Below the pieces are notes generated by a model, which ran no database searches, was not told the origin of the DNA, and saw nothing but the letters and a program-made list of their open reading frames with translations. The translations under genes were made by a program, and so were the position numbers. A stretch of 41,356 nucleotides of DNA, taken from a virus. The DNA is taken from positions 1 through 41,356 of the IMG/VR virus record IMGVR_UViG_3300010354_000195. One strand, given 5' to 3'. This document shows positions 36,016 through 40,665 of the stretch, in pieces. How positions within the stretch are numbered: position 1 is the first letter of the stretch; each line of letters opens with the position of its first letter.

Positions 36016-36183
36016 TTAATAGTTCCTCAACACTTCAGTACGAATTTTTTTGGGATTTGGAGAACCTGTCTCATAAAATTCGATTGCCAGGTCCTCCATG
36101 ATGTTTAAATATTCTTCCTCTGTAAGACGAGTGAATTTTCTAACATCGTTAACGTATATGTTATAACGTTCCCCAGTTTGCAT
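36016..36183 (-). CDS. Hypothetical protein, 55 aa
   Basis: Starts MQTGERYNIYVNDVRKFTRL and ends SPNPKKIRTEVLRNY. A short strand region is followed by an acidic helix (TEEEYLNIMEDLAIEFYETG). It lies 5 bases after the glycosyltransferase-like gene and one base before the 50-aa gene, so it is in the same unit. Short proteins with the 'VN...L.E.EY.dIM.D.AieFY.TG.P.p..I.TE' pattern occur in cyanophages from memory, with no known function. Confidence 0.75.
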   Translation of the reverse strand: MQTGERYNIYVNDVRKFTRLTEEEYLNIMEDLAIEFYETGSPNPKKIRTEVLRNY

Positions 36184-36188
36184 GGTTA

Positions 36189-36953
36189 TCAGATAACGCG
36201 AGTTTTTTCGTGTCCAACGCGAATGCGAGGATCACACCAGATCTCCATACCTGCTGCAATTGCATCAAGACAGAATGAAACGTCTTCACCACACATATCC
36301 TGAACATCACCACTCTCAAAGACTTGCATCTTAGGAGCAAACCAAGGATACTTGATTTCAGGATGCTCAAACACACCGTGCTTAATGAGCAACCAACCAA
36401 AACCAGTATAATCAACTGTAAATGGTTTCTTACGCTTCGAAATGCTTTCGAGCGTTTCGTGATTCATCACACCACCATTATTACGGAAGTCATCTTCTTC
36501 CAACCAATGAGCAACTGATGTAGTACGACCATCTTCGGTACAGTACCAACCAGCAGCAATATCTTTATCCATCAGAACAAGTTGCCAAAACTTTTCTGAA
36601 TTAAAAACAATATCACTATCAATCCATAGTTGATAATCATATTTCAGCTTACCGTCCCAGGGAATTTGATCGGGACCACGGAGAACATTTGCTCCTAGAA
36701 CTTTGCAACGGGCAAAGTTAACCATGGAGCTATAATCTTGTGAAATCTGAATACTTGCACCACATTGCACAAGATCGAAACAGAGTTGTACAAAACTCTT
36801 TAGGAATGCGTAGGAGACTCCTCTACCAGGTAGGCAGAAAACAATGCTTTTACCCTGAACCATTTGACGTGCCAGATCATAGTCAAATTCTTCAGTTGGA
36901 TTGTTTTTGGCAACTACTGGCGTTTTTGCTTTAACAGTAAATCCTTTAGCCAT
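36189..36953 (-). CDS. Glycosyltransferase-like protein, 254 aa
   Basis: Contains a GT-A-like arrangement. Near the start is KSIVFCLPGRGVSYAFLKSF, then YSSMVNFARCKVLGANVLRG, and a DxD-type motif in YDYQLWIDSDIVFNSEKF (DSD at 112-114), the usual metal and nucleotide-sugar site. Further on, TVDYTGFGWLLIKHGVFEHP and FESGDVQDMCGEDVSFCLDA (acidic GED) resemble the acceptor-side part of such enzymes. It has no signal peptide or membrane segment. A sigma70-like promoter lies 24-53 bases upstream of the ATG. Its substrate is unknown; cyanophages often carry such genes, possibly to modify virion or host components. The enzyme class is inferred from motifs only. Confidence 0.72.
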   Translation of the reverse strand: MAKGFTVKAKTPVVAKNNPTEEFDYDLARQMVQGKSIVFCLPGRGVSYAFLKSFVQLCFDLVQCGASIQISQDYSSMVNFARCKVLGANVLRGPDQIPWDGKLKYDYQLWIDSDIVFNSEKFWQLVLMDKDIAAGWYCTEDGRTTSVAHWLEEDDFRNNGGVMNHETLESISKRKKPFTVDYTGFGWLLIKHGVFEHPEIKYPWFAPKMQVFESGDVQDMCGEDVSFCLDAIAAGMEIWCDPRIRVGHEKTRVI

Positions 36954-36976
36954 AATTGATTGTAATTACATTTCAG

Positions 36977-37006
36977 ATCATAACATATTATATAGAGGGA
37001 AGTCAA
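36977..37006 (-). promoter_or_regulatory. Sigma70-like promoter TTGACT-N18-TATGAT
   Basis: On the minus strand TTGACT (37001-37006) and TATGAT (36977-36982) are 18 bases apart, ahead of the glycosyltransferase-like gene. TTGACT overlaps the stop of the AbrB-like gene. The overlapping TATATAAT is an alternative -10, but its spacing from TTGACT is too short. Confidence 0.55.
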
Positions 37007-37176
37007 GAAGGATCATATTCACTTAATATGACTTCATCGCCCTCAAGATCGAATTTAATCTCAGTATCTTCATACCAAGAAAGTTCATTAGCGATCCACT
37101 CAGGAATTATAACATGATATTCACCAGTAATCGAATCCACAATGATTGGTTTGATATTGTCGGAATTTTTTTTCAT
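37003..37176 (-). CDS. Small AbrB/MazE-like protein, 57 aa
   Basis: Starts MKKNSDNIKPIIVDSITGEY, with HVIIPEWIANELSWYEDTEI and KFDLEGDEVILSEYDPS. The order 'D..tGe..v.IPe.ia.eLgw..d.ei.f...gd.viL' is that of AbrB/SpoVT/MazE swapped-hairpin proteins, which bind DNA as dimers and serve as regulators or antitoxins. No toxin gene lies beside it, so a toxin-antitoxin pair is not supported. It lies at the border between the AT-rich core genes and the GC-rich array. A regulatory role is inferred. Confidence 0.7.
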   Translation of the reverse strand: MKKNSDNIKPIIVDSITGEYHVIIPEWIANELSWYEDTEIKFDLEGDEVILSEYDPS

Positions 37177-37386
37177 ACGCCGTTATATTGTTTTTTCTTA
37201 TATAGCGTAGTGCGACTTTGTAGAACTTTTTTATTGGCGAAAAAATTTTTAGACCCCTTGTGTAATTTTAGCTCGCTTTGGTAACACTTTATAGATTAGG
37301 GTAGTTAGGGGTTTTTATACACGCGGCCCCGCCGCCGACCGCCCACGGGGGCGGGGGCACTGCGGGCACGAACGAACGGCGCTGCC
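37177..37386 (-). other. Boundary gap with a strong GC hairpin
   Basis: No gene is visible. Bases 37177-37318 are AT-rich and contain TATATAAG on the minus strand (a possible weak promoter for the AbrB-like gene). At about 37320 the composition changes abruptly to GC-rich. Bases 37326-37358 can form a stem (GCCCCGCC with GGCGGGGGC, one bulge). No U-run follows on either strand, so it is not a standard rho-independent terminator, but it could stop transcription leaving the small-gene array. Confidence 0.5.
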
Positions 37387-37608
37387 TCAGCGCACGTCTG
37401 CCAGGGCGCTGTTAGCGGTGCTCATGCGGGTGCCATGAGAACCAGCGGCGCCGCCATGAGTGCGAACGCGGGTGCTGCCGCCTTTGATGCGATCCGCCCA
37501 ACGGTTGGCGGAAGTGCCATGGGAGGTGGGCAGGCGCTTAAACTTCAGAGCACCTGAGGCGATGGCAGCGTTCAGATCAGCAGCGGTCATCACGGTGGGG
37601 GTGTTCAT
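37387..37608 (-). CDS. Hypothetical array protein, 73 aa
   Basis: Starts MNTPTVMTAADLNAAIASGA and continues LKFKRLPTSHGTSANRWADR, ending with a Gly/Arg/Ser-rich tail. The open frame extends further upstream, but that part reads through the promoter, so the ATG at 37608 is preferred. The tail (GGSTRVRTHGGAAGSHGTRM) is basic and probably flexible. A predicted promoter gives a 17-base leader without a Shine-Dalgarno site. It is the last gene of the array before the composition boundary. No homologue is recognised. Confidence 0.65.
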   Translation of the reverse strand: MNTPTVMTAADLNAAIASGALKFKRLPTSHGTSANRWADRIKGGSTRVRTHGGAAGSHGTRMSTANSALADVR

Positions 37609-37624
37609 GGGTTGGGGTGTGAAC

Positions 37625-37640
37625 TGAGAGAATTGTAGCA
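37625..37640 (-). promoter_or_regulatory. Array promoter, TGC-TACAAT
   Basis: Extended -10 TGC-TACAAT (TACAAT at 37632-37637 on the minus strand), then six bases and a predicted start A at 37625. The leader AGTTCACACCCCAACCC (17 bases) precedes the ATG at 37608 and has no Shine-Dalgarno site. Confidence 0.6.
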
Positions 37641-37657
37641 CGGAAGCGGGGGAGGGG

Positions 37658-37825
37658 TCACCCCCATGGATCACGAACGTCCTTACGGAAGGCGTCAGCG
37701 AACTGGGCGGACCACACGGAGGCGGGGTGACCATGGTGGCGCTTGTCGATCACGGCGCCGTCGTTAGCGTAACCGACCCAGACCGTCTGGCGATCGGTGA
37801 GGCGGGAGGCAGGAGAGAAACGCAT
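37658..37825 (-). CDS. Hypothetical array protein, 55 aa
   Basis: Starts MRFSPASRLTDRQTVWVGYA and ends AFRKDVRDPWG. A strand-turn-strand start (TVWVGYANDGAVIDKRHHGH) is followed by a helix (ASVWSAQFADAFRKDV). The frame can be extended upstream by 65 codons, but that extension crosses the promoter and overlaps the previous gene, so the ATG at 37825 is used. No family is recognised. The third-base choice is GC-rich, as in the rest of the array. Confidence 0.65.
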   Translation of the reverse strand: MRFSPASRLTDRQTVWVGYANDGAVIDKRHHGHPASVWSAQFADAFRKDVRDPWG

Positions 37826-37841
37826 TGGAGGTCGTCTGAAC

Positions 37842-37857
37842 TGAGAGTATTGTAGCA
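37842..37857 (-). promoter_or_regulatory. Array promoter, TGC-TACAAT
   Basis: TACAAT at 37849-37854 (minus), extended by TGC, then ACTCTC and a predicted start A at 37842. The leader AGTTCAGACGACCTCCA (17 bases) has no Shine-Dalgarno site. Confidence 0.62.
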
Positions 37858-37859
37858 GA

Positions 37860-38072
37860 TCAGCGGGCGTCGCGATCGTCCTGAGTGACCCCACCGTTCC
37901 ACCCACAGTCCTGCATCTCCCAGAGGAGGTCGTAGGATTCAGGGCAGGCATCCTCACGGGTGAGCATCTCACGCAGCAGGCGATCCTGAAAGTCCAGGTC
38001 CCCGTCAACCTGGCAGTCACACCAGAGTGATTCCAGTTCTTCGAAGGTCAGGTCGGTGAGGGTGAGGGTCAT
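37860..38072 (-). CDS. Hypothetical acidic array protein, 70 aa
   Basis: Starts MTLTLTDLTFEELESLWCDC and ends TQDDRDAR. It is strongly acidic with several Cys (WCDC, DACPE, QDCGW) and probably helical (FQDRLLREMLTRED). An acidic, compact protein of this size could act as a DNA mimic or a binder of a host factor, but nothing specific supports this. It has its own promoter, with a 15-base leader almost identical to that of the gene at 38927. Confidence 0.7.
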   Translation of the reverse strand: MTLTLTDLTFEELESLWCDCQVDGDLDFQDRLLREMLTREDACPESYDLLWEMQDCGWNGGVTQDDRDAR

Positions 38073-38086
38073 CTGTCGTTTGCTGT

Positions 38087-38102
38087 TGAGAGTATCCTAC
38101 AG
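38087..38102 (-). promoter_or_regulatory. Array promoter, TG-TAGGAT
   Basis: TAGGAT at 38094-38099 (minus), then ACTCTC and a predicted start A at 38087. The leader AACAGCAAACGACAG is 15 bases. With the promoter at 38942-38957 it forms a near-identical 35-base module (two mismatches). Confidence 0.62.
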
Positions 38103-38112
38103 GGGGGATGGG

Positions 38113-38313
38113 TCAGTCTCTGTCGCTGATGTGCCAGACGGTCGATTGGACCTGCTGAGCGGATCCGTTGCGGATCGCTTGGCGGTGCGCTTCCTCACGC
38201 TTCAGGCGCTCCAGGTAGGATGCCATCGCTGACTGTACAGCAGGGTCAGCAGCAGCGGTAGCGTTGACCAGGAAGGCGCCGCCGTGAGCAGGTTGGAGGG
38301 GTTGTTTCTTCAT
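38113..38313 (-). CDS. Hypothetical array protein, 66 aa, predicted leaderless
   Basis: Starts MKKQPLQPAHGGAFLVNATA and ends STVWHISDRD. A helical stretch (VQSAMASYLERLKREEAHRQ) follows a small Ala-rich region. The open frame extends six codons upstream (MCHTKG), but these codons are the promoter itself. CATACT is followed by AAGGGC and then the ATG, so the predicted start of transcription is the A of the ATG. No family is recognised. Confidence 0.68.
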   Translation of the reverse strand: MKKQPLQPAHGGAFLVNATAAADPAVQSAMASYLERLKREEAHRQAIRNGSAQQVQSTVWHISDRD

Positions 38314-38328
38314 GCCCTTAGTATGGCA
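38313..38328 (-). promoter_or_regulatory. Array promoter CATACT, leaderless type
   Basis: TGC-CATACT (38320-38325, minus) followed by AAGGGC and ATG; the expected start base is the A of the ATG. It directly follows the U-run of the terminator at 38330-38351. Confidence 0.62.
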
Positions 38329-38329
38329 C

Positions 38330-38351
38330 AAAAAAAGGGGGCAGCGCCCCC
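38330..38351 (-). terminator. Rho-independent terminator
   Basis: On the minus strand GGGGGC-GCT-GCCCCC is followed by seven T. It lies 13 bases after the stop of the 55-aa gene at 38365-38532 and is immediately followed by the next promoter, so one unit ends where the next begins. Confidence 0.85.
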
Positions 38352-38364
38352 ATGGTGGTCAGTT

Positions 38365-38532
38365 TCAGAATTGGATCGGATCGGCAGTCGGTGCGCTGAT
38401 TGCGGCATAATGGGCAGCAGCGTCGTCAATGTTGGCGTCTGCCACGTCGTTGGCGATCGTCTCCAGGATCTCCAGGATTTGGGCGCCGTTGCTGGCGCGG
38501 TTCAGGAGAGCAGTTGCGAGGTCAGCAGTCAT
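38365..38532 (-). CDS. Hypothetical acidic helical array protein, 55 aa
   Basis: Starts MTADLATALLNRASNGAQIL and ends PTADPIQF. It is almost wholly helical (EILETIANDVADANIDDAAA) and acidic, with no Cys or membrane segment. No -10 box is seen in the 36-base gap before it, so it is probably co-transcribed with the 53-aa gene upstream. A strong terminator follows. I have a vague memory of similar short Ala/Leu-rich proteins in cyanophages, without function. Confidence 0.7.
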   Translation of the reverse strand: MTADLATALLNRASNGAQILEILETIANDVADANIDDAAAHYAAISAPTADPIQF

Positions 38533-38568
38533 GAGAGAAGGAAGGTAAAAGGTCAGGGGGTGCTCAGG

Positions 38569-38730
38569 TCAGCGGGCGAACTGAGCGAGGGAGGAAGGTG
38601 CCACGTGGGCAGGGGAACCACAGGAGCGGTAGAAGTCTACCATGCTCTCTGCCTCCTCCAGAGTGGGGAACCATTGCGAGCGCCACTCGCAATTGTTGTA
38701 GGGGGTCTGGTAACGGATTTCGATTCGCAT
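38569..38730 (-). CDS. Hypothetical array protein, 53 aa
   Basis: Starts MRIEIRYQTPYNNCEWRSQW and ends SSLAQFAR. The order is strand (RIEIRYQTP), then NCEWRSQWFPTLEEAESMVD and FYRSCGSPAHV. It looks like a small beta-alpha domain with an aromatic-rich strand, as in short proteins that annotate as 'strand, WF.tleeA..m..fY'. Two cysteines are present. An upstream start is possible only through the promoter and is rejected. It is the first gene of a two-gene unit with the 55-aa gene. Confidence 0.7.
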   Translation of the reverse strand: MRIEIRYQTPYNNCEWRSQWFPTLEEAESMVDFYRSCGSPAHVAPSSLAQFAR

Positions 38731-38746
38731 GGGGTGGATTGCGGTG

Positions 38747-38762
38747 TGAGAGTATTGTAGCA
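38747..38762 (-). promoter_or_regulatory. Array promoter, TGC-TACAAT
   Basis: TACAAT at 38754-38759 (minus) with a TGC extension, then ACTCTC and a predicted start A at 38747. The leader ACACCGCAATCCACCCC is 17 bases without a Shine-Dalgarno site. Confidence 0.62.
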
Positions 38763-38771
38763 GGTCGGGGG

Positions 38772-38927
38772 TCAGTCCCACCAGTTGAAATCGCGGTTGA
38801 TGCCTCCAGGTGCTTTGATAGCGAGCAGGGCGCCGATGCCCATAGCAAGGGCAAACATCAGAGCGACCTTACCAGTGCCCTCAGGCAGTTGGTGGAAAAG
38901 ATCGATGATGGGGGAGAGGTCAGGCAT
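38772..38927 (-). CDS. Small membrane protein, 51 aa
   Basis: Starts MPDLSPIIDLFHQLPEGTGK, then one hydrophobic helix VALMFALAMGIGALLAIKA (about residues 21-39), then a short tail GGINRDFNWWD. One transmembrane segment with a short, aromatic-ended tail is predicted. It has its own promoter, and its stop lies 10 bases before the next one. Function unknown; small phage membrane proteins often interfere with host membrane or envelope functions, but this is inference. Confidence 0.68.
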   Translation of the reverse strand: MPDLSPIIDLFHQLPEGTGKVALMFALAMGIGALLAIKAPGGINRDFNWWD

Positions 38928-38941
38928 CGGTCGTTTGCTGT

Positions 38942-38957
38942 TGAGAGTATTCTACAG
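38942..38957 (-). promoter_or_regulatory. Array promoter, TG-TAGAAT
   Basis: TAGAAT at 38949-38954 (minus), then ACTCTC and a predicted start A at 38942. The leader AACAGCAAACGACCG is 15 bases. It is a near copy of the module at 38087-38102. Confidence 0.62.
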
Positions 38958-38966
38958 GGTCGGAGA

Positions 38967-38981
38967 GGGGGGTTGCCCCCC
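38967..38981 (-). other. G/C-run hairpin between array genes
   Basis: GGGGGG and CCCCCC arms (38967-38972 and 38976-38981) with a 3-base loop lie between the stop at 38994 and the promoter at 38942-38957. No U-run follows, so it is not a standard terminator, but it stands where one would be expected. Confidence 0.5.
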
Positions 38982-38993
38982 CGTGTGGACGGT

Positions 38994-39221
38994 TCAGAGA
39001 TCGTCCATCATCTCACAGATCTCCAGACCATCGATGGCAGGGTCATCCCAGCGGCAACCGTCAGGAGTCTCTTTGCTGCCGCAGTCGTACAGCATGGCGA
39101 CCAGTTCCTGATAGTTGCAGCAGCGGCGAGCGGCATCATAGAGGGACTCGTCATTCTGAATCCAGAGGGCAACGTTCCAGGTCTCCCAGTTTGCCCATCC
39201 GTTGTAGGTTGCGGTGCTCAT
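38994..39221 (-). CDS. Small phage protein of NGWxNWETW type, 75 aa
   Basis: Starts MSTATYNGWANWETWNVALW and continues IQNDESLYDAARRCCNYQEL. The motif 'yNGW.NwETW.v.LW..nde.ly' is one I recognise from small phage proteins (DUF7249-type, from memory; present in several cyanophages). The rest is acidic, with a Cys pair and ICEMMDDL at the end. No catalytic residues can be named. It has its own promoter and 17-base leader. Confidence 0.78.
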   Translation of the reverse strand: MSTATYNGWANWETWNVALWIQNDESLYDAARRCCNYQELVAMLYDCGSKETPDGCRWDDPAIDGLEICEMMDDL

Positions 39222-39237
39222 GAGGTGTCGTGTGAAC

Positions 39238-39253
39238 TGAGATCAGTATAAGG
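39238..39253 (-). promoter_or_regulatory. Array promoter TATACT
   Basis: TATACT at 39245-39250 (minus), then GATCTC and a predicted start A at 39238. The leader AGTTCACACGACACCTC (17 bases) shares AGTTCACAC with that of the gene at 37608. The stop of the previous gene (39256) is almost in contact with the -10 box. Confidence 0.62.
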
Positions 39254-39255
39254 GG

Positions 39256-39372
39256 TCAGCGGCGGATCAGGTCGCCTGCAGTGTACAGTGCCTCTGCTGT
39301 CACAAGGCGCACGGGACGGATCGGTTCCCAGAGCAGATACAGCAGACCTGCAGCGATCAGGAGACGGAGCAT
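39256..39372 (-). CDS. Small membrane protein, 38 aa
   Basis: Starts MLRLLIAAGLLYLLWEPIRP and ends ALYTAGDLIRR. The first 15 residues form a hydrophobic segment that would act as a membrane anchor or uncleaved signal; an Arg-rich tail follows. No promoter of its own is seen, so it is probably the third gene of a unit from the promoter at 39765. Coding is supported by the orderly stop just before the next promoter and by composition, but it is very short. Confidence 0.6.
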   Translation of the reverse strand: MLRLLIAAGLLYLLWEPIRPVRLVTAEALYTAGDLIRR

Positions 39373-39416
39373 GGTAGCACGGTGGAAGTCAGCAGAGCGG
39401 GAGCGGGTGAGTGCCT

Positions 39417-39578
39417 TCACTTGCAGTAGGAGGGGTCAACGTTGCAAAATGCCTCTGCCTGCCGTTCCTGGTGGGCGTTAACGGTAGCGACTGCCTCCAG
39501 GGTCCAGGCGCCTGCCACAATGCAGACGGAGCAGAACAGCATGGCAGCGATGGCAGAGCGGAAGGTGTGGTCAGTCAT
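39417..39578 (-). CDS. Small membrane or secreted protein, 53 aa
   Basis: Starts MTDHTFRSAIAAMLFCSVCI and has a hydrophobic segment AIAAMLFCSVCIVAGAWTL (about 9-27), then a charged part NAHQERQAEAFCNVDPSYCK. The tail has two Cys that could pair in the periplasm. It starts 4 bases after the stop of the 60-aa gene, so it belongs to the unit from 39765. A signal anchor is more likely than a cleaved signal, because no clear AxA site is seen. Confidence 0.66.
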   Translation of the reverse strand: MTDHTFRSAIAAMLFCSVCIVAGAWTLEAVATVNAHQERQAEAFCNVDPSYCK

Positions 39579-39582
39579 AGGA

Positions 39583-39765
39583 TCAGAGTCCGTTCAGGAA
39601 GTCAGCGAGTGCCTCTTTGTAGTCTGCTTCAGTCTCAAAGCGGCGTCCGTGGATCTCACGGGGATAGGTTGCAGGGATGCCTGCTGCTGCGACGGTTTCG
39701 CAGTCTTGGCGATCGTACCCCATCTCAACCAGGGTGGCAACGTAAGGATTGGTGATTTCGTTCAT
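39583..39765 (-). CDS. Hypothetical array protein, 60 aa, predicted leaderless
   Basis: Starts MNEITNPYVATLVEMGYDRQ and continues DCETVAAAGIPATYPREIHG, ending ADFLNGL. The segment YVATLVEMGYDRQDCETVAA looks like a short helix-MGY-helix, similar in outline to UBA-type helical bundles, but too short to assign. The promoter TATACT-AAGACC runs directly into the ATG, so transcription is predicted to begin at the start codon. It heads a unit with two small membrane proteins. Confidence 0.7.
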   Translation of the reverse strand: MNEITNPYVATLVEMGYDRQDCETVAAAGIPATYPREIHGRRFETEADYKEALADFLNGL

Positions 39766-39780
39766 GGTCTTAGTATAGGG
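39765..39780 (-). promoter_or_regulatory. Array promoter TATACT, leaderless type
   Basis: TATACT at 39772-39777 (minus), followed by AAGACC and the ATG. The expected start base is the A of the ATG at 39765. Confidence 0.62.
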
Positions 39781-39785
39781 GGTCT

Positions 39786-39995
39786 TCAGTTGAACCAGTG
39801 GGCAAGGTGTGCCAGTTCCTCTGCCGTCTCCTCCAGGTTGTCCAGGGTCAGTCCTGCCAGCAGGGAGTCGATGTCCTCCTGAGGCACACAGTCCAGGTCA
39901 CCGTTGACCTCTGCTGCCATGGCAGAGGCAAGTCCAAGGCAACGGTCCTGCAGGGTCATGGAGAAGTTGAGGACCTTGAGTTGTTCGCTGTTCAT
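39786..39995 (-). CDS. Hypothetical acidic helical array protein, 69 aa, predicted leaderless
   Basis: Starts MNSEQLKVLNFSMTLQDRCL and continues GLASAMAAEVNGDLDCVPQE, ending EELAHLAHWFN. It is acidic and largely helical, with two Cys. An extension upstream by 21 codons would read through the promoter and is rejected. The promoter TATACT-AAGGGC leads directly into ATG, so a leaderless transcript is predicted. No family is recognised. Confidence 0.7.
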   Translation of the reverse strand: MNSEQLKVLNFSMTLQDRCLGLASAMAAEVNGDLDCVPQEDIDSLLAGLTLDNLEETAEELAHLAHWFN

Positions 39996-40010
39996 GCCCT
40001 TAGTATAGGG
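39995..40010 (-). promoter_or_regulatory. Array promoter TATACT, leaderless type
   Basis: TATACT at 40002-40007 (minus), then AAGGGC and ATG; the expected start base is the A at 39995. The same TATACTAAGGGC string appears on the plus strand at 40089-40100. Confidence 0.65.
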
Positions 40011-40085
40011 GGTCAGGGGGCGTCTGCCGCGGCCAGTGGACAGTTCGGAAAGTGGCACAGGATCGGTTGTAGGGGGTTGCCGCGG

Positions 40086-40101
40086 CCCTATACTAAGGGC
40101 A
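40086..40101 (+). promoter_or_regulatory. Array promoter TATACT on the plus strand
   Basis: TATACT at 40089-40094, then AAGGGC and a predicted start A at 40101. It is the same core as the minus-strand promoter at 39995-40010 but points to the right. It would start a short transcript ending in the hairpin at 40190-40207. Confidence 0.55.
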
Positions 40102-40129
40102 CAAGCGAAGGAGGGGCAGGGTCGCCCTG

Positions 40130-40168
40130 ATGACGAAAACGGTCGCCACCGCCCCTGCCAAAAAATAA
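40130..40168 (+). CDS. Possible 12-aa peptide MTKTVATAPAKK
   Basis: An ATG-to-TAA frame of 13 codons. A strong Shine-Dalgarno AAGGAGGGG (40108-40116) lies upstream, then a perfect 5-bp hairpin CAGGGTCGCCCTG (40117-40129), and the ATG follows directly; folding of the hairpin would bring the two sites close together. The peptide is basic at the end and has no known relative. The transcript could equally be a non-coding RNA whose A-rich part follows a GC-rich head. It is the only convincing plus-strand unit in the window. Confidence 0.35.
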   Translation: MTKTVATAPAKK

Positions 40169-40182
40169 TTATAAAAAAGTAT

Positions 40183-40207
40183 AAAAAAAGGGAGGCAATC
40201 GCCCCCC
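40183..40207 (-). terminator. Rho-independent terminator, possibly bidirectional
   Basis: On the minus strand GGGGGGC-GATT-GCCTCCC (one G-U pair) is followed by seven T, 6 bases after the stop of the 115-aa gene. On the plus strand the same stem is followed by TATTTGTT, a weaker U-rich tract that could end the rightward transcript from 40101. Confidence 0.8.
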
Positions 40208-40213
40208 TATTTG

Positions 40214-40561
40214 TTATGCGAACATGAAACCATTGGTGAAGTCGTACTCATTGTAAACAGGAGAAGTTCCTGCCTGTCCGATGAACTTATGAACAAACCA
40301 ATTGAAGTTCCGTTGGAATACACATTCGCCCTTGATTCCGTGCTCCGAAAGAATAGCATTCAGGCGCGATTTGGTGGTCTTTGACTGATAACCACCGTCA
40401 AAGATTTGCACAAAGTCATCACCAACCACGGCGATTTTGTTACCGTGCAGGTATACAGTCGACTCGTTAGTTTCAGGATCAAAGGTCACCGAAGTGTTGT
40501 CACATTGCCAGTTGCGGTTCTCACAAATGGCAGCGTTCATTTCACGTTCGATCTTACGCAT
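40214..40561 (-). CDS. Conserved-looking phage protein, 115 aa
   Basis: Starts MRKIEREMNAAICENRNWQC and continues DNTSVTFDPETNESTVYLHG. Then come NKIAVVGDDFVQIFDGGYQS and TTKSRLNAILSEHGIKGECV, ending TNGFMFA. The pattern 'R.iE.eMn.Ai...nw...nT.V......s.VyLHGn.Ia......dgG.qs.TTksRLNa.L' is one I know from many cyanophage and other marine phage hypothetical proteins. It probably forms a compact alpha-beta domain. A TTG start 7 codons upstream exists, but the predicted transcript start lies there, so the ATG is chosen. Its base composition is closer to the phage core than to the GC-rich array. A terminator follows. Confidence 0.78.
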   Translation of the reverse strand: MRKIEREMNAAICENRNWQCDNTSVTFDPETNESTVYLHGNKIAVVGDDFVQIFDGGYQSKTTKSRLNAILSEHGIKGECVFQRNFNWFVHKFIGQAGTSPVYNEYDFTNGFMFA

Positions 40562-40579
40562 GAGTATGTGATGTGTGAA

Positions 40580-40595
40580 CAATGGTAGTATGGCA
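40580..40595 (-). promoter_or_regulatory. Array promoter CATACT
   Basis: TGC-CATACT (40587-40592, minus), then ACCATT and a predicted start G at 40580. The leader GTTCACACATCACATACTC (19 bases) shares GTTCACAC with the leaders at 37608 and 39221 and has no Shine-Dalgarno site. Confidence 0.58.
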
Positions 40596-40665
40596 CCCCA
40601 TGGGGGTCTGTGGGGGGTTTGGTGGACAGTTCCCCAACTGGTCGGGCGGCCGCTTCGCGGTATAC

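Noticed and set aside
35800-36101. Plus-strand frame of 94 codons over the small basic gene
   Set aside because: It covers the minus-strand 50-aa and 55-aa genes, whose junctions (TGAATG, one-base spacing) are clearly those of a real operon.
37003-37176. AbrB/MazE-like protein considered as an antitoxin
   Set aside because: No toxin-like gene is adjacent or overlapping; the neighbours are a glycosyltransferase-like gene and the array.
37387-38020. Longer forms of the array genes (115 and 120 aa) using upstream start codons
   Set aside because: The extra residues are translations of the promoter (LLQYSQ, VLQFSQ) and the previous intergenic DNA; the ATG after the promoter is the better start.
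38284-40130. Long plus-strand open frames (up to 217 codons) in the GC-rich island
   Set aside because: They lie over the well-ordered minus-strand genes, cross promoters and terminators, and have no promoter or ribosome site of their own. GC-rich DNA has few stop codons, so long chance frames are expected.
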